This document shows positions 1 through 5,333 of a stretch of 8,678 bases of DNA, piece by piece. The notes below the pieces were generated by a model. That model worked only from the letters and a program-made list of their open reading frames with translations. It did no database searches and was not told where the DNA came from. Within the stretch, counting starts at the first letter, position 1; every line of letters starts with the position of its first letter. Where the stretch lies: the NCBI GenBank assembly GCA_964437505.1, contig CAYTGU010000028.1, forward strand, positions 1 through 8,678, in the 5' to 3' direction. A program made the position numbers and the translations under genes. This DNA comes from JAHJDO01 sp964437505. GTDB lineage: Bacteria > JAHJDO01.

Positions 1-324
1 ATTTTTACAGATAAAGACATAGCAAAAGTTATTATATCTAAGCATAACAAAGGCATAAAAATAACAGGCGTGATGGAAAAAGGCATGGATAGTTTCTGGA
101 ACATGTTCAGCTTTTTCCGTCATGTAGGCATTGATGTGAAATGGGATAAGAATTATTCTCATCAGATGCATCATAAAGTTTTTCTGATAGATAAAAGAAT
201 AATAATCACAGGTTCCTTTAATCCAACATTCAGCGCTCATAAACTGAATTGGGAGAATATAATTGTTATACAAGATGCGGAATTAGCCAGACAGTTTATG
301 GATGAGATAAAAAAGCTCTTTTAA
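1..324 (+). CDS. Phospholipase D-superfamily protein, C-terminal part (5' end outside window)
   Basis: The reading frame is already open at base 1 and ends with TAA at 322-324, so only the last 107 residues are seen. The HKD motif HxKx4D is complete: His at 169-171, Lys at 175-177 and Asp at 190-192. It is followed by the family's GSFN segment and a downstream N-W-E-N stretch, which together form the usual catalytic half-site of PLD enzymes. The sequence just before it (FTDKDIAKVII, then a glycine-lysine-rich strand) matches the helix-strand unit that precedes HKD motifs. Family members cleave phosphodiester bonds in phospholipids or nucleic acids through a phosphohistidine intermediate. Whether this is a one-HKD Nuc-type endonuclease, which dimerises, or the second half of a two-HKD protein cannot be decided without the missing 5' end. 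It converges on the anti-sigma gene with only 36 bp between them. Substrate is unknown. Confidence 0.88.
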   Translation: MFTDKDIAKVIISKHNKGIKITGVMEKGMDSFWNMFSFFRHVGIDVKWDKNYSHQMHHKVFLIDKRIIITGSFNPTFSAHKLNWENIIVIQDAELARQFMDEIKKLF

Positions 325-360
325 TATTTTTGTGGGTTTTCTGGTTTAATGTCTGCCTCA

Positions 361-744
361 TTATAGGAGAAATTGAGCAACACTACATAATAGGCTATAA
401 AGTACAATTGTTGCATTCAAAGCTGGTTGTCTTCTAAAATCATATAGTATATCTTGAAAAAATTTTGGTATTATAGTGCCGATGGATCGAGTTGATTGCT
501 TCTCATCAGAAATCTCTCTCATTATATTATTTTCTATCTCCTCCCAAAACGCATCGGGTCTTTGCAGCAAGTCAGAAACTGGAATCAAAATCTCCTTTAA
601 TCTTTTCGTCTCTTGAAGCTCGCTTTTACATCGATTACATGCCTGAATATGATTTAACACTATTTTGCTTTCTTTCTCCGAAAGTTGATTTTCTATGTGT
701 TGCCCAAGCAGTTCCCCTATTATCCAACACCTAAGCCCTTTCAT
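361..744 (-). CDS. Zinc-binding (zf-HC2 type) anti-sigma factor, short, C-terminally membrane-anchored
   Basis: This 127-residue protein carries the ZAS-type zinc motif HxxxCxxC (His32, Cys36, Cys39), with an earlier Cys6 in the usual position near the N-terminus. Such domains sit on the cytoplasmic side, bind the partner ECF sigma factor and hold it inactive. The middle is hydrophilic, and the last 18 or so residues (about 110-127) form a single hydrophobic segment that ends at the stop codon. There is therefore no periplasmic sensor domain. The gene follows the sigma gene and overlaps its end by 14 bp. Its ATG is preceded by GGAGGGG (751-757) six bases away, so the start is well supported. 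Gene order and overlap make it the cognate regulator of the adjacent sigma factor. The partner is inferred from position; the fold comes from the motif. Confidence 0.85.
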   Translation of the reverse strand: MKGLRCWIIGELLGQHIENQLSEKESKIVLNHIQACNRCKSELQETKRLKEILIPVSDLLQRPDAFWEEIENNIMREISDEKQSTRSIGTIIPKFFQDILYDFRRQPALNATIVLYSLLCSVAQFLL

Positions 745-1318
745 TTGTTTCCCCTCCGAAATATGGTTTTAACTTCTTTTTGAGAATATACCTTGCGTTT
801 GATAGTCGACTCATTACAGTCCCAACTGGACACTCAAGCAGTTGAGATATCTCTCTATACGAATATCCATGAAAGTAATAAAACACAATGACATCTCTAT
901 GAAAAGAAGATAACGAATTTAATTTTTCTTCAATAAGATTCTTCATTTCTTTCTTTTCTAATTGCTTACAAGGATTACTGTTAACACTAATCACTTTATC
1001 ATTAACTAGCTCTATAGGGACTTCTTGACGCTTCTGGTTTTTTCTTATATGGCCATAACTTAGATTCAAGGCAATTTTTGTAAGCCATGTACTGAATCTT
1101 GACTCACCTCTATATTTACTTAAATTGTTATATGCAGAAATGAAGGTATCCTGTGTGACATTGCACGCATCGCTCTCGTTTTTCAAAACACGAATAGCAA
1201 TCGAGAAAATCAACCTCTCGTATTTCCTTACGAGATTACTGAAAGAAGTATGATTGCCTTCTCTGGCTCTGCTAATGTCTTCTATTTCGTTTGTATCGTT
1301 TGTGTTGTCCATGTCCAT
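731..1318 (-). CDS. ECF-family RNA polymerase sigma factor (RpoE-like)
   Basis: A 195-residue sigma70-family protein with only regions 2 and 4, as is usual for ECF sigmas. Region 2 covers about residues 17-93. It begins with the R-A-R-E-G-N and F-x-x-L-V-R-K-Y-E-R pattern, continues through VTQDTFI, and ends in the promoter-melting helix FSTWLTKIALN. Region 4 covers about 124-185 and has the -35-binding helix-turn-helix YSYREISQLLECPVGTVMSRL. The linker between them (about 95-123) is poorly conserved in character. It directs core RNA polymerase to a special set of promoters when released by its anti-sigma factor. The chosen ATG lies inside the end of the upstream Yip1-like gene (37 bp overlap), and no strong Shine-Dalgarno sequence is seen, so translation is probably coupled to the upstream gene. 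A second ATG two codons later is equally possible. The target regulon cannot be read from here. Confidence 0.93.
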   Translation of the reverse strand: MDMDNTNDTNEIEDISRAREGNHTSFSNLVRKYERLIFSIAIRVLKNESDACNVTQDTFISAYNNLSKYRGESRFSTWLTKIALNLSYGHIRKNQKRQEVPIELVNDKVISVNSNPCKQLEKKEMKNLIEEKLNSLSSFHRDVIVFYYFHGYSYREISQLLECPVGTVMSRLSNARYILKKKLKPYFGGETNERA

Positions 1319-1971
1319 TCAAGTCCAGCAGATCTCGTCCTCATTATTTTTCCCACGTCTTCAGGGTTGAAGAATATGTTGGCTAGGCAGTTTAAAAAAA
1401 ATAAAACACAGAGAAAATATAAAAAAGCTCCTTTTTTAGATATCGAAGGAAAACTGACTATAACTGCCATTAGCAATAATCTAATTGAAATTATTGTAAT
1501 TATGGCAAGGAATATAGCCATTATTGTGGGTAGAATTGATGGGGGGCTTTTAGAGAATATGGATATCACAGATTGATGAGTAATTAATAGATAAATTTGT
1601 AAGCAAATAGCCATCAGAATCAATGTTATCATATATGGGATACCTGAATATCCTACAAGTTTTAGAAAAGTTAAAGAGTTACCAGCTTTTTTCAAAAGTT
1701 TTGTAAGTAACAGTAGCAACCCCACAAAGAGGGGAAATCCAATTATAGGGGGAAATAGCACCCGACGCGTCTCTCCTGTCGCTACCAGGGCAAGGAAAAT
1801 CCCTGGCAAGCCAATAAAAGAGGTTATAATAAGCAATAAAATTGGGATGCCCCATTTATCTCTCTCTGATATTTCTTTTAATGTTTCTTCCGGATTAACC
1901 AATATCCCTTTTGCATCTGTGATGAATTGACGAACATTGATTGATACTGCTTTCCAAAATAGTGCTATCAT
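1282..1971 (-). CDS. Yip1-family-like multi-pass membrane protein
   Basis: A 229-residue protein with five likely membrane segments at about residues 41-63, 71-93, 107-132, 145-175 and 181-201. The N-terminal amphipathic part contains the NPEETLKEI stretch that resembles the P-x-x-x-x-x-x-I motif before the first helix in Yip1-domain proteins. The loop entering helix 3 reads L-V-G-Y-S-G-I-P, close to the family's G-Y-x-x-x-P signature. Bacterial Yip1 proteins have no established biochemical role. It is the first gene of a run that continues through the sigma and anti-sigma genes, overlapping the sigma start by 37 bp. The ATG has AAAGGAG (1979-1985) seven bases upstream, which fixes the start. 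Its position suggests it takes part in, or is sensed by, the sigma switch, but that is inference. The Yip1 assignment rests on topology and short motifs only. Confidence 0.72.
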   Translation of the reverse strand: MIALFWKAVSINVRQFITDAKGILVNPEETLKEISERDKWGIPILLLIITSFIGLPGIFLALVATGETRRVLFPPIIGFPLFVGLLLLLTKLLKKAGNSLTFLKLVGYSGIPYMITLILMAICLQIYLLITHQSVISIFSKSPPSILPTIMAIFLAIITIISIRLLLMAVIVSFPSISKKGAFLYFLCVLFFLNCLANIFFNPEDVGKIMRTRSAGLEWTWTTQTIQTK

Positions 1972-1989
1972 CTTAGATCTCCTTTTTTT

Positions 1990-2018
1990 ATTGTCTTCAT
2001 AAGTTAGATGTAAGTCAA
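1990..2018 (-). promoter_or_regulatory. Possible promoter of the Yip1-sigma-anti-sigma operon
   Basis: On the minus strand, TTGACT (2013-2018) is followed after 17 bases by GACAAT (1990-1995), matching the sigma70 consensus at 5/6 and 4/6. It lies directly upstream of the first gene of the operon. A problem is that the predicted start point, near 1983, would fall within the ribosome binding site. The real promoter, possibly an autoregulated ECF promoter, may therefore lie elsewhere in 1972-2118. Confidence 0.33.
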
Positions 2019-2061
2019 GCCAGTTTTATTCACTTTTTTTTCTGGCAAAATAGCTTTTTCA

Positions 2062-2090
2062 TTGACAGAGCCAGTCTTGTGCCGTAGAAT
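2062..2090 (+). promoter_or_regulatory. Strong sigma70-type promoter of the lipoprotein operon
   Basis: A perfect -35 box TTGACA (2062-2067), a spacer of exactly 17 bases and a -10 box TAGAAT (2085-2090, 5/6) sit just upstream of the lipoprotein gene. The expected transcription start near 2097 gives a leader of about 22 nt containing the GGAG site. The -35 box includes the TTG that would otherwise extend the open reading frame, so this promoter also argues for the later start at 2119. Confidence 0.8.
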
Positions 2091-2105
2091 AAATGCTGGA
2101 ATTAA

Positions 2106-2111
2106 GTGGAG
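2106..2111 (+). promoter_or_regulatory. Ribosome binding site fixing the GTG start at 2119
   Basis: GTGGAG, with the GGAG core at 2108-2111, ends seven bases before the GTG at 2119-2121. It supports GTG rather than the upstream in-frame TTG. The overlapping ATG at 2117-2119 is out of frame and hits TGA at once. Confidence 0.7.
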
Positions 2112-2118
2112 ATTTAAT

Positions 2119-3063
2119 GTGAAAAAATACGTAGCTTTTTCTGTCGTATTGATAGTATGTTTATCCGTGTTTGGATGCAAAAAAAACGATATAGGAACGA
2201 TAGACACAAGTAAGAAAATAGAAGAATTGAGAAGGTCTACAAAAAAAAGGCTGAAAGAGAAAAAAGAAAAGGCAAGGCCTGAGATAGAATTTATAAGAGT
2301 TACAAAAGCGTATGAGTACGATTCTGCTCCTGCTTTTTCCCCGGATGGCACTAAAATAGCTTATGTATCCTATCAGGATGATGTGCAAAACATATGGATT
2401 GTAGATTCTGAGGGAAAAGAAGAACCAAAGCGTATAACCAATACAGCAACACTGGATAATCGACCAACCTGGAGCGCTGATGGTAAGTCAATAATCTTTA
2501 GTTCTGCAAAGTTGAATGATAATGTAGAACCCAAACTGTGCATAGTTAACAGTGACGGAACCAATCTTAGGCAATTAGGCGAAGAAGTACATGGATATAA
2601 CCCTTCATGTTCGCCAGTTAACGGACAAATTGTGTTTGTTTCTCAGAATAACTTATGGATAATGAAGACTCTAAACGACAAGCCTGAATATATTACTATA
2701 AAAGGATATTATGATTATCCGTGCTGGATGGATAATGCTAAAAAAGTGCTTTTTTCCAGTGATAATGACTTGCACTCAATGAACATTGATAAGAAAGAGA
2801 GCATATGTTTAACAAATACTGCATGGAACAGTTTCCCAAGTGCTTCATTAAAAACAAATAAGATAGCTTTTATATCTAATAGAAACGGGAATTATGATCT
2901 TTGGATTATGAATAGTGATGGAACTAACCCGGTTCAAATTACGAATGACAAATATAATGAATTATATCCCTGCTTTTCTTCTGATGGAAGCAAAATTGTC
3001 TTTCAGTCAGATAAAAGCGGAAACTTTGATATATGGGTAGCTAAGCTGCCTGAAAACATGTAA
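2119..3063 (+). CDS. TolB-like (PD40) beta-propeller lipoprotein
   Basis: Starting at GTG 2119 the product is 314 residues. It opens with Lys2-Lys3, a hydrophobic core (about 5-18) and a lipobox-like VFGC, so Cys20 should be lipidated and the protein exported and anchored in the envelope. Residues 31-55 form a very basic, charged linker with 12 Lys/Arg. From about residue 60 to the end come repeated PD40/WD40-like blades, seen as F-S-P-D-G-T-K-I-A-Y, W-S-A-D-G-K-S-I-I-F and F-S-S-D-G-S-K-I-V-F, alternating with N-x-D-G-T-N and D-L/I-W strands, about six in all. Two central blades have lost the consensus S-x-D-G turn. This is the fold of TolB's C-terminal domain, but TolB's N-terminal domain is absent and no tol/pal genes are nearby, so it should not be called TolB. 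It likely binds a protein or glycan. It is co-transcribed with the zinc-ribbon gene 16 bp downstream. Confidence 0.85.
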   Translation: MKKYVAFSVVLIVCLSVFGCKKNDIGTIDTSKKIEELRRSTKKRLKEKKEKARPEIEFIRVTKAYEYDSAPAFSPDGTKIAYVSYQDDVQNIWIVDSEGKEEPKRITNTATLDNRPTWSADGKSIIFSSAKLNDNVEPKLCIVNSDGTNLRQLGEEVHGYNPSCSPVNGQIVFVSQNNLWIMKTLNDKPEYITIKGYYDYPCWMDNAKKVLFSSDNDLHSMNIDKKESICLTNTAWNSFPSASLKTNKIAFISNRNGNYDLWIMNSDGTNPVQITNDKYNELYPCFSSDGSKIVFQSDKSGNFDIWVAKLPENM

Positions 3064-3066
3064 AAG

Positions 3067-3076
3067 AGGAGGTGAT
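3067..3076 (+). promoter_or_regulatory. Full-length Shine-Dalgarno sequence of the zinc-ribbon gene
   Basis: AGGAGGTGAT matches the canonical 16S rRNA anti-Shine-Dalgarno over ten bases, with AGGAGG ending seven bases before the ATG at 3080. It is the best such site in the window and predicts efficient translation, perhaps higher than that of the lipoprotein before it. Confidence 0.85.
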
Positions 3077-3079
3077 AAT

Positions 3080-3472
3080 ATGGTTATTGGAGCTAAGGAA
3101 ACACAACCACAGGAACAGAAAAAGCAGAATCCACTGGTAGTTATAGGGCTTATCCTTGTTATTGCAGTTTGTGTTGGTTTTATGATAAAGACGCTTATGC
3201 CAAAGAAGTATCCTCGACCAATAGTGAATTATGTGTGTGAAAACTGTGATGCTCGCTTTAGTGCAGAATATCAGACCCCTCCTATTAAATGTCCTGAGTG
3301 TGGAGAGAAGAAGGCTGTTCGAGTAGTAAAGTATCAGTGTAAAAAGTGCAAGCATATCTTTGAGCAAAGAATTCGTAGTATGGACGATGAGATAAAAATA
3401 TCTAAATGTCCTAAATGCGGCAGTAATATGTTAATACCTGTGCCTGAAGTACCTGCAGAAAAAGTAAAATAA
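3080..3472 (+). CDS. Membrane-anchored protein with two zinc-ribbon-like (four CxxC) units
   Basis: A 130-residue protein of unknown function. Residues 1-17 are polar and about 18-40 form one transmembrane helix. The rest is a soluble tail with four evenly spaced CxxC pairs: Cys53/56, Cys71/74, Cys87/90 and Cys110/113. The pairs read as two consecutive ribbons, each Y-x-C-x-x-C followed by K-C-P-x-C-G, as in rubredoxin-like or FmdB-type zinc ribbons, so two metal ions are likely bound. Positive charges lie on both sides of the helix, with slightly more after it (Lys37, Lys42, Lys43, Arg46). This favours, but does not prove, a cytoplasmic metal-binding tail. The start is certain from the full-length Shine-Dalgarno site. 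It follows the beta-propeller lipoprotein by 16 bp and is probably co-transcribed with it. Zinc, iron or nucleic-acid binding are all possible. Confidence 0.82.
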   Translation: MVIGAKETQPQEQKKQNPLVVIGLILVIAVCVGFMIKTLMPKKYPRPIVNYVCENCDARFSAEYQTPPIKCPECGEKKAVRVVKYQCKKCKHIFEQRIRSMDDEIKISKCPKCGSNMLIPVPEVPAEKVK

Positions 3473-3488
3473 TATACGCATCCAAATG

Positions 3489-3514
3489 TAGGGGCATAAT
3501 ATCTTATGCCCCTA
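3489..3514. terminator. Perfect 11-bp hairpin between convergent genes (likely bidirectional terminator or dispersed palindrome)
   Basis: TAGGGGCATAA (3489-3499) and TTATGCCCCTA (3504-3514) are exact inverse complements around a four-base loop. The hairpin sits in the 46-bp gap between the zinc-ribbon gene and purB, which converge, so it could end transcription from both sides. Neither strand has a run of T after the stem, so it is not a textbook intrinsic terminator. It may instead be a copy of a small repeated palindrome. Confidence 0.6.
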
Positions 3515-3518
3515 TGCA

Positions 3519-4811
3519 TTAAATACCGAACCTTCTGTAAATTTCTTCGACGTTTTTTAGGTGTATTTTAATATTAAAACTTTCTTCTATTTCTTCCGTA
3601 GATAATATGCTGCATATTTTTTTGTTTTTTAGGAGGGCTGTTTTAAAATCCCTTTTTTCTTTTGCCGCTTCCATTGCGCTTTGTTGTACTATTTTATATG
3701 CAGACTCTCTGCTTAAACCTTTCTTTATTAGTTTCAATAATACTGTTTGAGAAAAAATATTGCCTTTGGTCTTATCTATGTTCTTTTTCATGTCTTCAAC
3801 ATTTACCACAAGATTCTTCATTAGATCAGTAAATTTAGCTAACATGTAGTTCAAAGCAATTGTGCTATCAGGAATAATTATCCTTTCCACAGATGAGTGT
3901 GAAATATCCCTTTCATGCCATAAAGAAATATTTTCCATTGCAGGTATGGAATTAGCCCTGACTAATCTTGCTAAGCCACATATACGTTCACAAATAATAG
4001 GGTTTTTCTTATGAGGCATAGCAGAAGAACCCTTCTGTCCCTTGGCAAAAAATTCTTGTGCTTCGTTAATCTCTGTGCGTTGTAATGCCCTTATCTCAGT
4101 AGCAAATTTTTCCAGAGAGCTTGCAATCAAACCTAACGTTGTCATTAGTTCTGCATGTCTATCTCTTTGCAATACCTGTGTTGATAATGGAGATGGGGTA
4201 AGTCCAAGTTTTTTGCACACATATTGCTCCACGTATGGATCTATATTAGCGTAAGTTCCTACTGCACCTGAGATTTTTCCGTATTTTATTGTATCCTTTG
4301 CATTTTCAAGTCTGTTTATATGCCTTCCAACTTCGTCAAACCAGAGAAGCATTTTTAATCCAAATGTTATTGGTTCTGCATGTACACCATGTGACCTGCC
4401 GATCATGATAGTATTCTTGTGTTTTTTAGCCATGTTCTTAAGCACAGTTCTTAAGTTCCCTAAATCCTTCAAAAGCAAATCTACAGCTTGAACCATATTA
4501 TAAGAAAGAGCAGTATCCAATATGTCAGAAGAGGTAAGCCCCATATGGATGAAGTGTGCATCCTTGCCTACTTTTTCAGATATAGATGTAAGAAAAGCGA
4601 TCACATCATGTTTTACTATCTTCTCTATTTGATGAATTCTCTTAATGTCAAACTTACTTTTGTCTTTTATTCTTTTCAAAGATTTTCCTGGTATATCCCC
4701 AAGTTCACACAGAGCCTCACAAGCAAGCAGTTCAATCCTGAGCCATGTATTAAACTTGTTCTCATCGCTCCAGATTCTTTTCATATCAGGCAGAGAATAT
4801 CTAGAAATCAT
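3519..4811 (-). CDS. purB: Adenylosuccinate lyase
   Basis: A 430-residue cytoplasmic enzyme of the fumarase/aspartase superfamily. It removes fumarate from SAICAR and from adenylosuccinate, the eighth step of IMP synthesis and the last step to AMP. The superfamily signature GSSAMPHKKNP is at 261-271 and carries the mobile-loop serine. His141 in GRSHGVHAEP and His68 in VKHDV fall at the same numbers as the catalytic histidines described for the Bacillus subtilis enzyme. The TSSDILDTA motif (93-101) is also intact. Length is that of the short bacterial type (about 430 residues), so the gene appears complete and functional. The ATG has AAAGGAG (4820-4826) eight bases upstream and a good promoter further back. 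It stands alone, convergent with the zinc-ribbon gene and divergent from the NYN gene. No other purine genes or PurR-like sites are seen. Confidence 0.97.
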   Translation of the reverse strand: MISRYSLPDMKRIWSDENKFNTWLRIELLACEALCELGDIPGKSLKRIKDKSKFDIKRIHQIEKIVKHDVIAFLTSISEKVGKDAHFIHMGLTSSDILDTALSYNMVQAVDLLLKDLGNLRTVLKNMAKKHKNTIMIGRSHGVHAEPITFGLKMLLWFDEVGRHINRLENAKDTIKYGKISGAVGTYANIDPYVEQYVCKKLGLTPSPLSTQVLQRDRHAELMTTLGLIASSLEKFATEIRALQRTEINEAQEFFAKGQKGSSAMPHKKNPIICERICGLARLVRANSIPAMENISLWHERDISHSSVERIIIPDSTIALNYMLAKFTDLMKNLVVNVEDMKKNIDKTKGNIFSQTVLLKLIKKGLSRESAYKIVQQSAMEAAKEKRDFKTALLKNKKICSILSTEEIEESFNIKIHLKNVEEIYRRFGI

Positions 4812-4853
4812 CTAACTGTCTCCTTTAGCATCTATTAATTTAAAATTGAATTT

Positions 4854-4882
4854 ATTATATCTTGTTTTATTAGCAGTGTCTA
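4854..4882 (-). promoter_or_regulatory. Sigma70-type promoter of purB
   Basis: On the minus strand, TAGACA (4877-4882, 5/6) is followed after exactly 17 bases by a perfect TATAAT (4854-4859). Transcription would begin near 4847 and leave a leader of about 36 nt carrying the AAAGGAG site. No riboswitch-sized leader is present, so control by a long purine riboswitch is unlikely. Confidence 0.72.
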
Positions 4883-4900
4883 ATTTATCTTCCTATTGCT

Positions 4901-4929
4901 TTGCATTTAAACCTCAACTTGAGTATAAT
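4901..4929 (+). promoter_or_regulatory. Sigma70-type promoter of the NYN-kinase-regulator-lpxD genes
   Basis: TTGCAT (4901-4906, a weak 3/6 -35) is followed after 17 bases by a perfect TATAAT (4924-4929). The start point would be near 4936, only a few bases before the ATG at 4940, so the transcript would be almost leaderless. The TTG at 4901, which opens the longer reading frame, is part of this -35 box. Confidence 0.6.
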
Positions 4930-4939
4930 TGGTATCACT

Positions 4940-5326
4940 ATGGTTATTGTTGACGGTTATAATGTGATTTATGCATGGGCTTGCTTAAGAGAGGCTAAAA
5001 GAAAAGGATTAGAATATGCCAGAGAGAAACTAATTCATATTATGAGTAGATATCAAGATTTTAATGACAAAAACGTGTCTATAGTGTTTGACGGTTCTAA
5101 AAGATTTGACCATCTCCCTTTTGATCAGATAGAAACCGGCATAAACGTTATTTTCTCAAAGAATGGCAAATCTGCAGATACAGTTATTGAAAGAATGATT
5201 TATAAGCTTCCAGATAAATCAAAAGCTTTAGTAGTAACCTCTGATCGCCTTGTTCGCATGATGATAGGAGGAATGGGAGCAAGAAGCGTTTCTGCAGAAG
5301 AATTTGAACCAATGGTTAAGAATTAA
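4940..5326 (+). CDS. YacP-like NYN-domain (PIN-fold) ribonuclease
   Basis: The 128-residue protein begins directly with the NYN-domain strand VIVDGYNVI. Its acidic residues fall where the family's metal site lies: Asp5 (VDGYN), Asp51 (IVFDG), Asp80 (SADTVIE) and Asp102 (VTSDR). NYN domains share the PIN nuclease fold and cut RNA using magnesium or manganese. The B. subtilis relative YacP (Rae1) cuts mRNA on the ribosome. This copy is shorter than the roughly 170 residues usual for YacP, ending soon after the SAEEF segment, so the same role cannot be assumed. The ATG at 4940 is preferred over the TTG at 4901 because it matches the family's N-terminus and the TTG is inside the promoter. No Shine-Dalgarno site is visible. 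The histidine kinase gene follows after 7 bp. Confidence 0.87.
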   Translation: MVIVDGYNVIYAWACLREAKRKGLEYAREKLIHIMSRYQDFNDKNVSIVFDGSKRFDHLPFDQIETGINVIFSKNGKSADTVIERMIYKLPDKSKALVVTSDRLVRMMIGGMGARSVSAEEFEPMVKN

Positions 5327-5333
5327 AAATCCC

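Noticed and set aside
325..360. Terminator between the PLD gene and the anti-sigma gene
   Set aside because: The 36 bp are T-rich on the plus strand but no stable hairpin could be found.
1250..1576. Plus-strand 108-codon frame opposite the Yip1-like gene
   Set aside because: It is the antisense shadow of a supported operon; no motif or promoter was seen for it.
2062..2118. N-terminal extension of the propeller lipoprotein from TTG 2062
   Set aside because: The TTG is part of a perfect -35 box and the extension would bury the lipoprotein signal; GTG 2119 has a good ribosome site.
2004..2351. Minus-strand 115-codon open frame in front of and inside the lipoprotein gene
   Set aside because: It lies antisense to a well-supported gene and its promoter, and has no recognisable domain or ribosome site; the hydrophobic look is a by-product of AT-rich antisense reading.
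2119..3063. Calling the propeller gene tolB
   Set aside because: TolB has an extra N-terminal domain and a non-lipoprotein signal and sits with tol/pal genes; none of these is seen here.
4901..4939. N-terminal extension of the NYN protein from TTG 4901
   Set aside because: It overlaps the promoter, and the family's N-terminus starts at the ATG at 4940.
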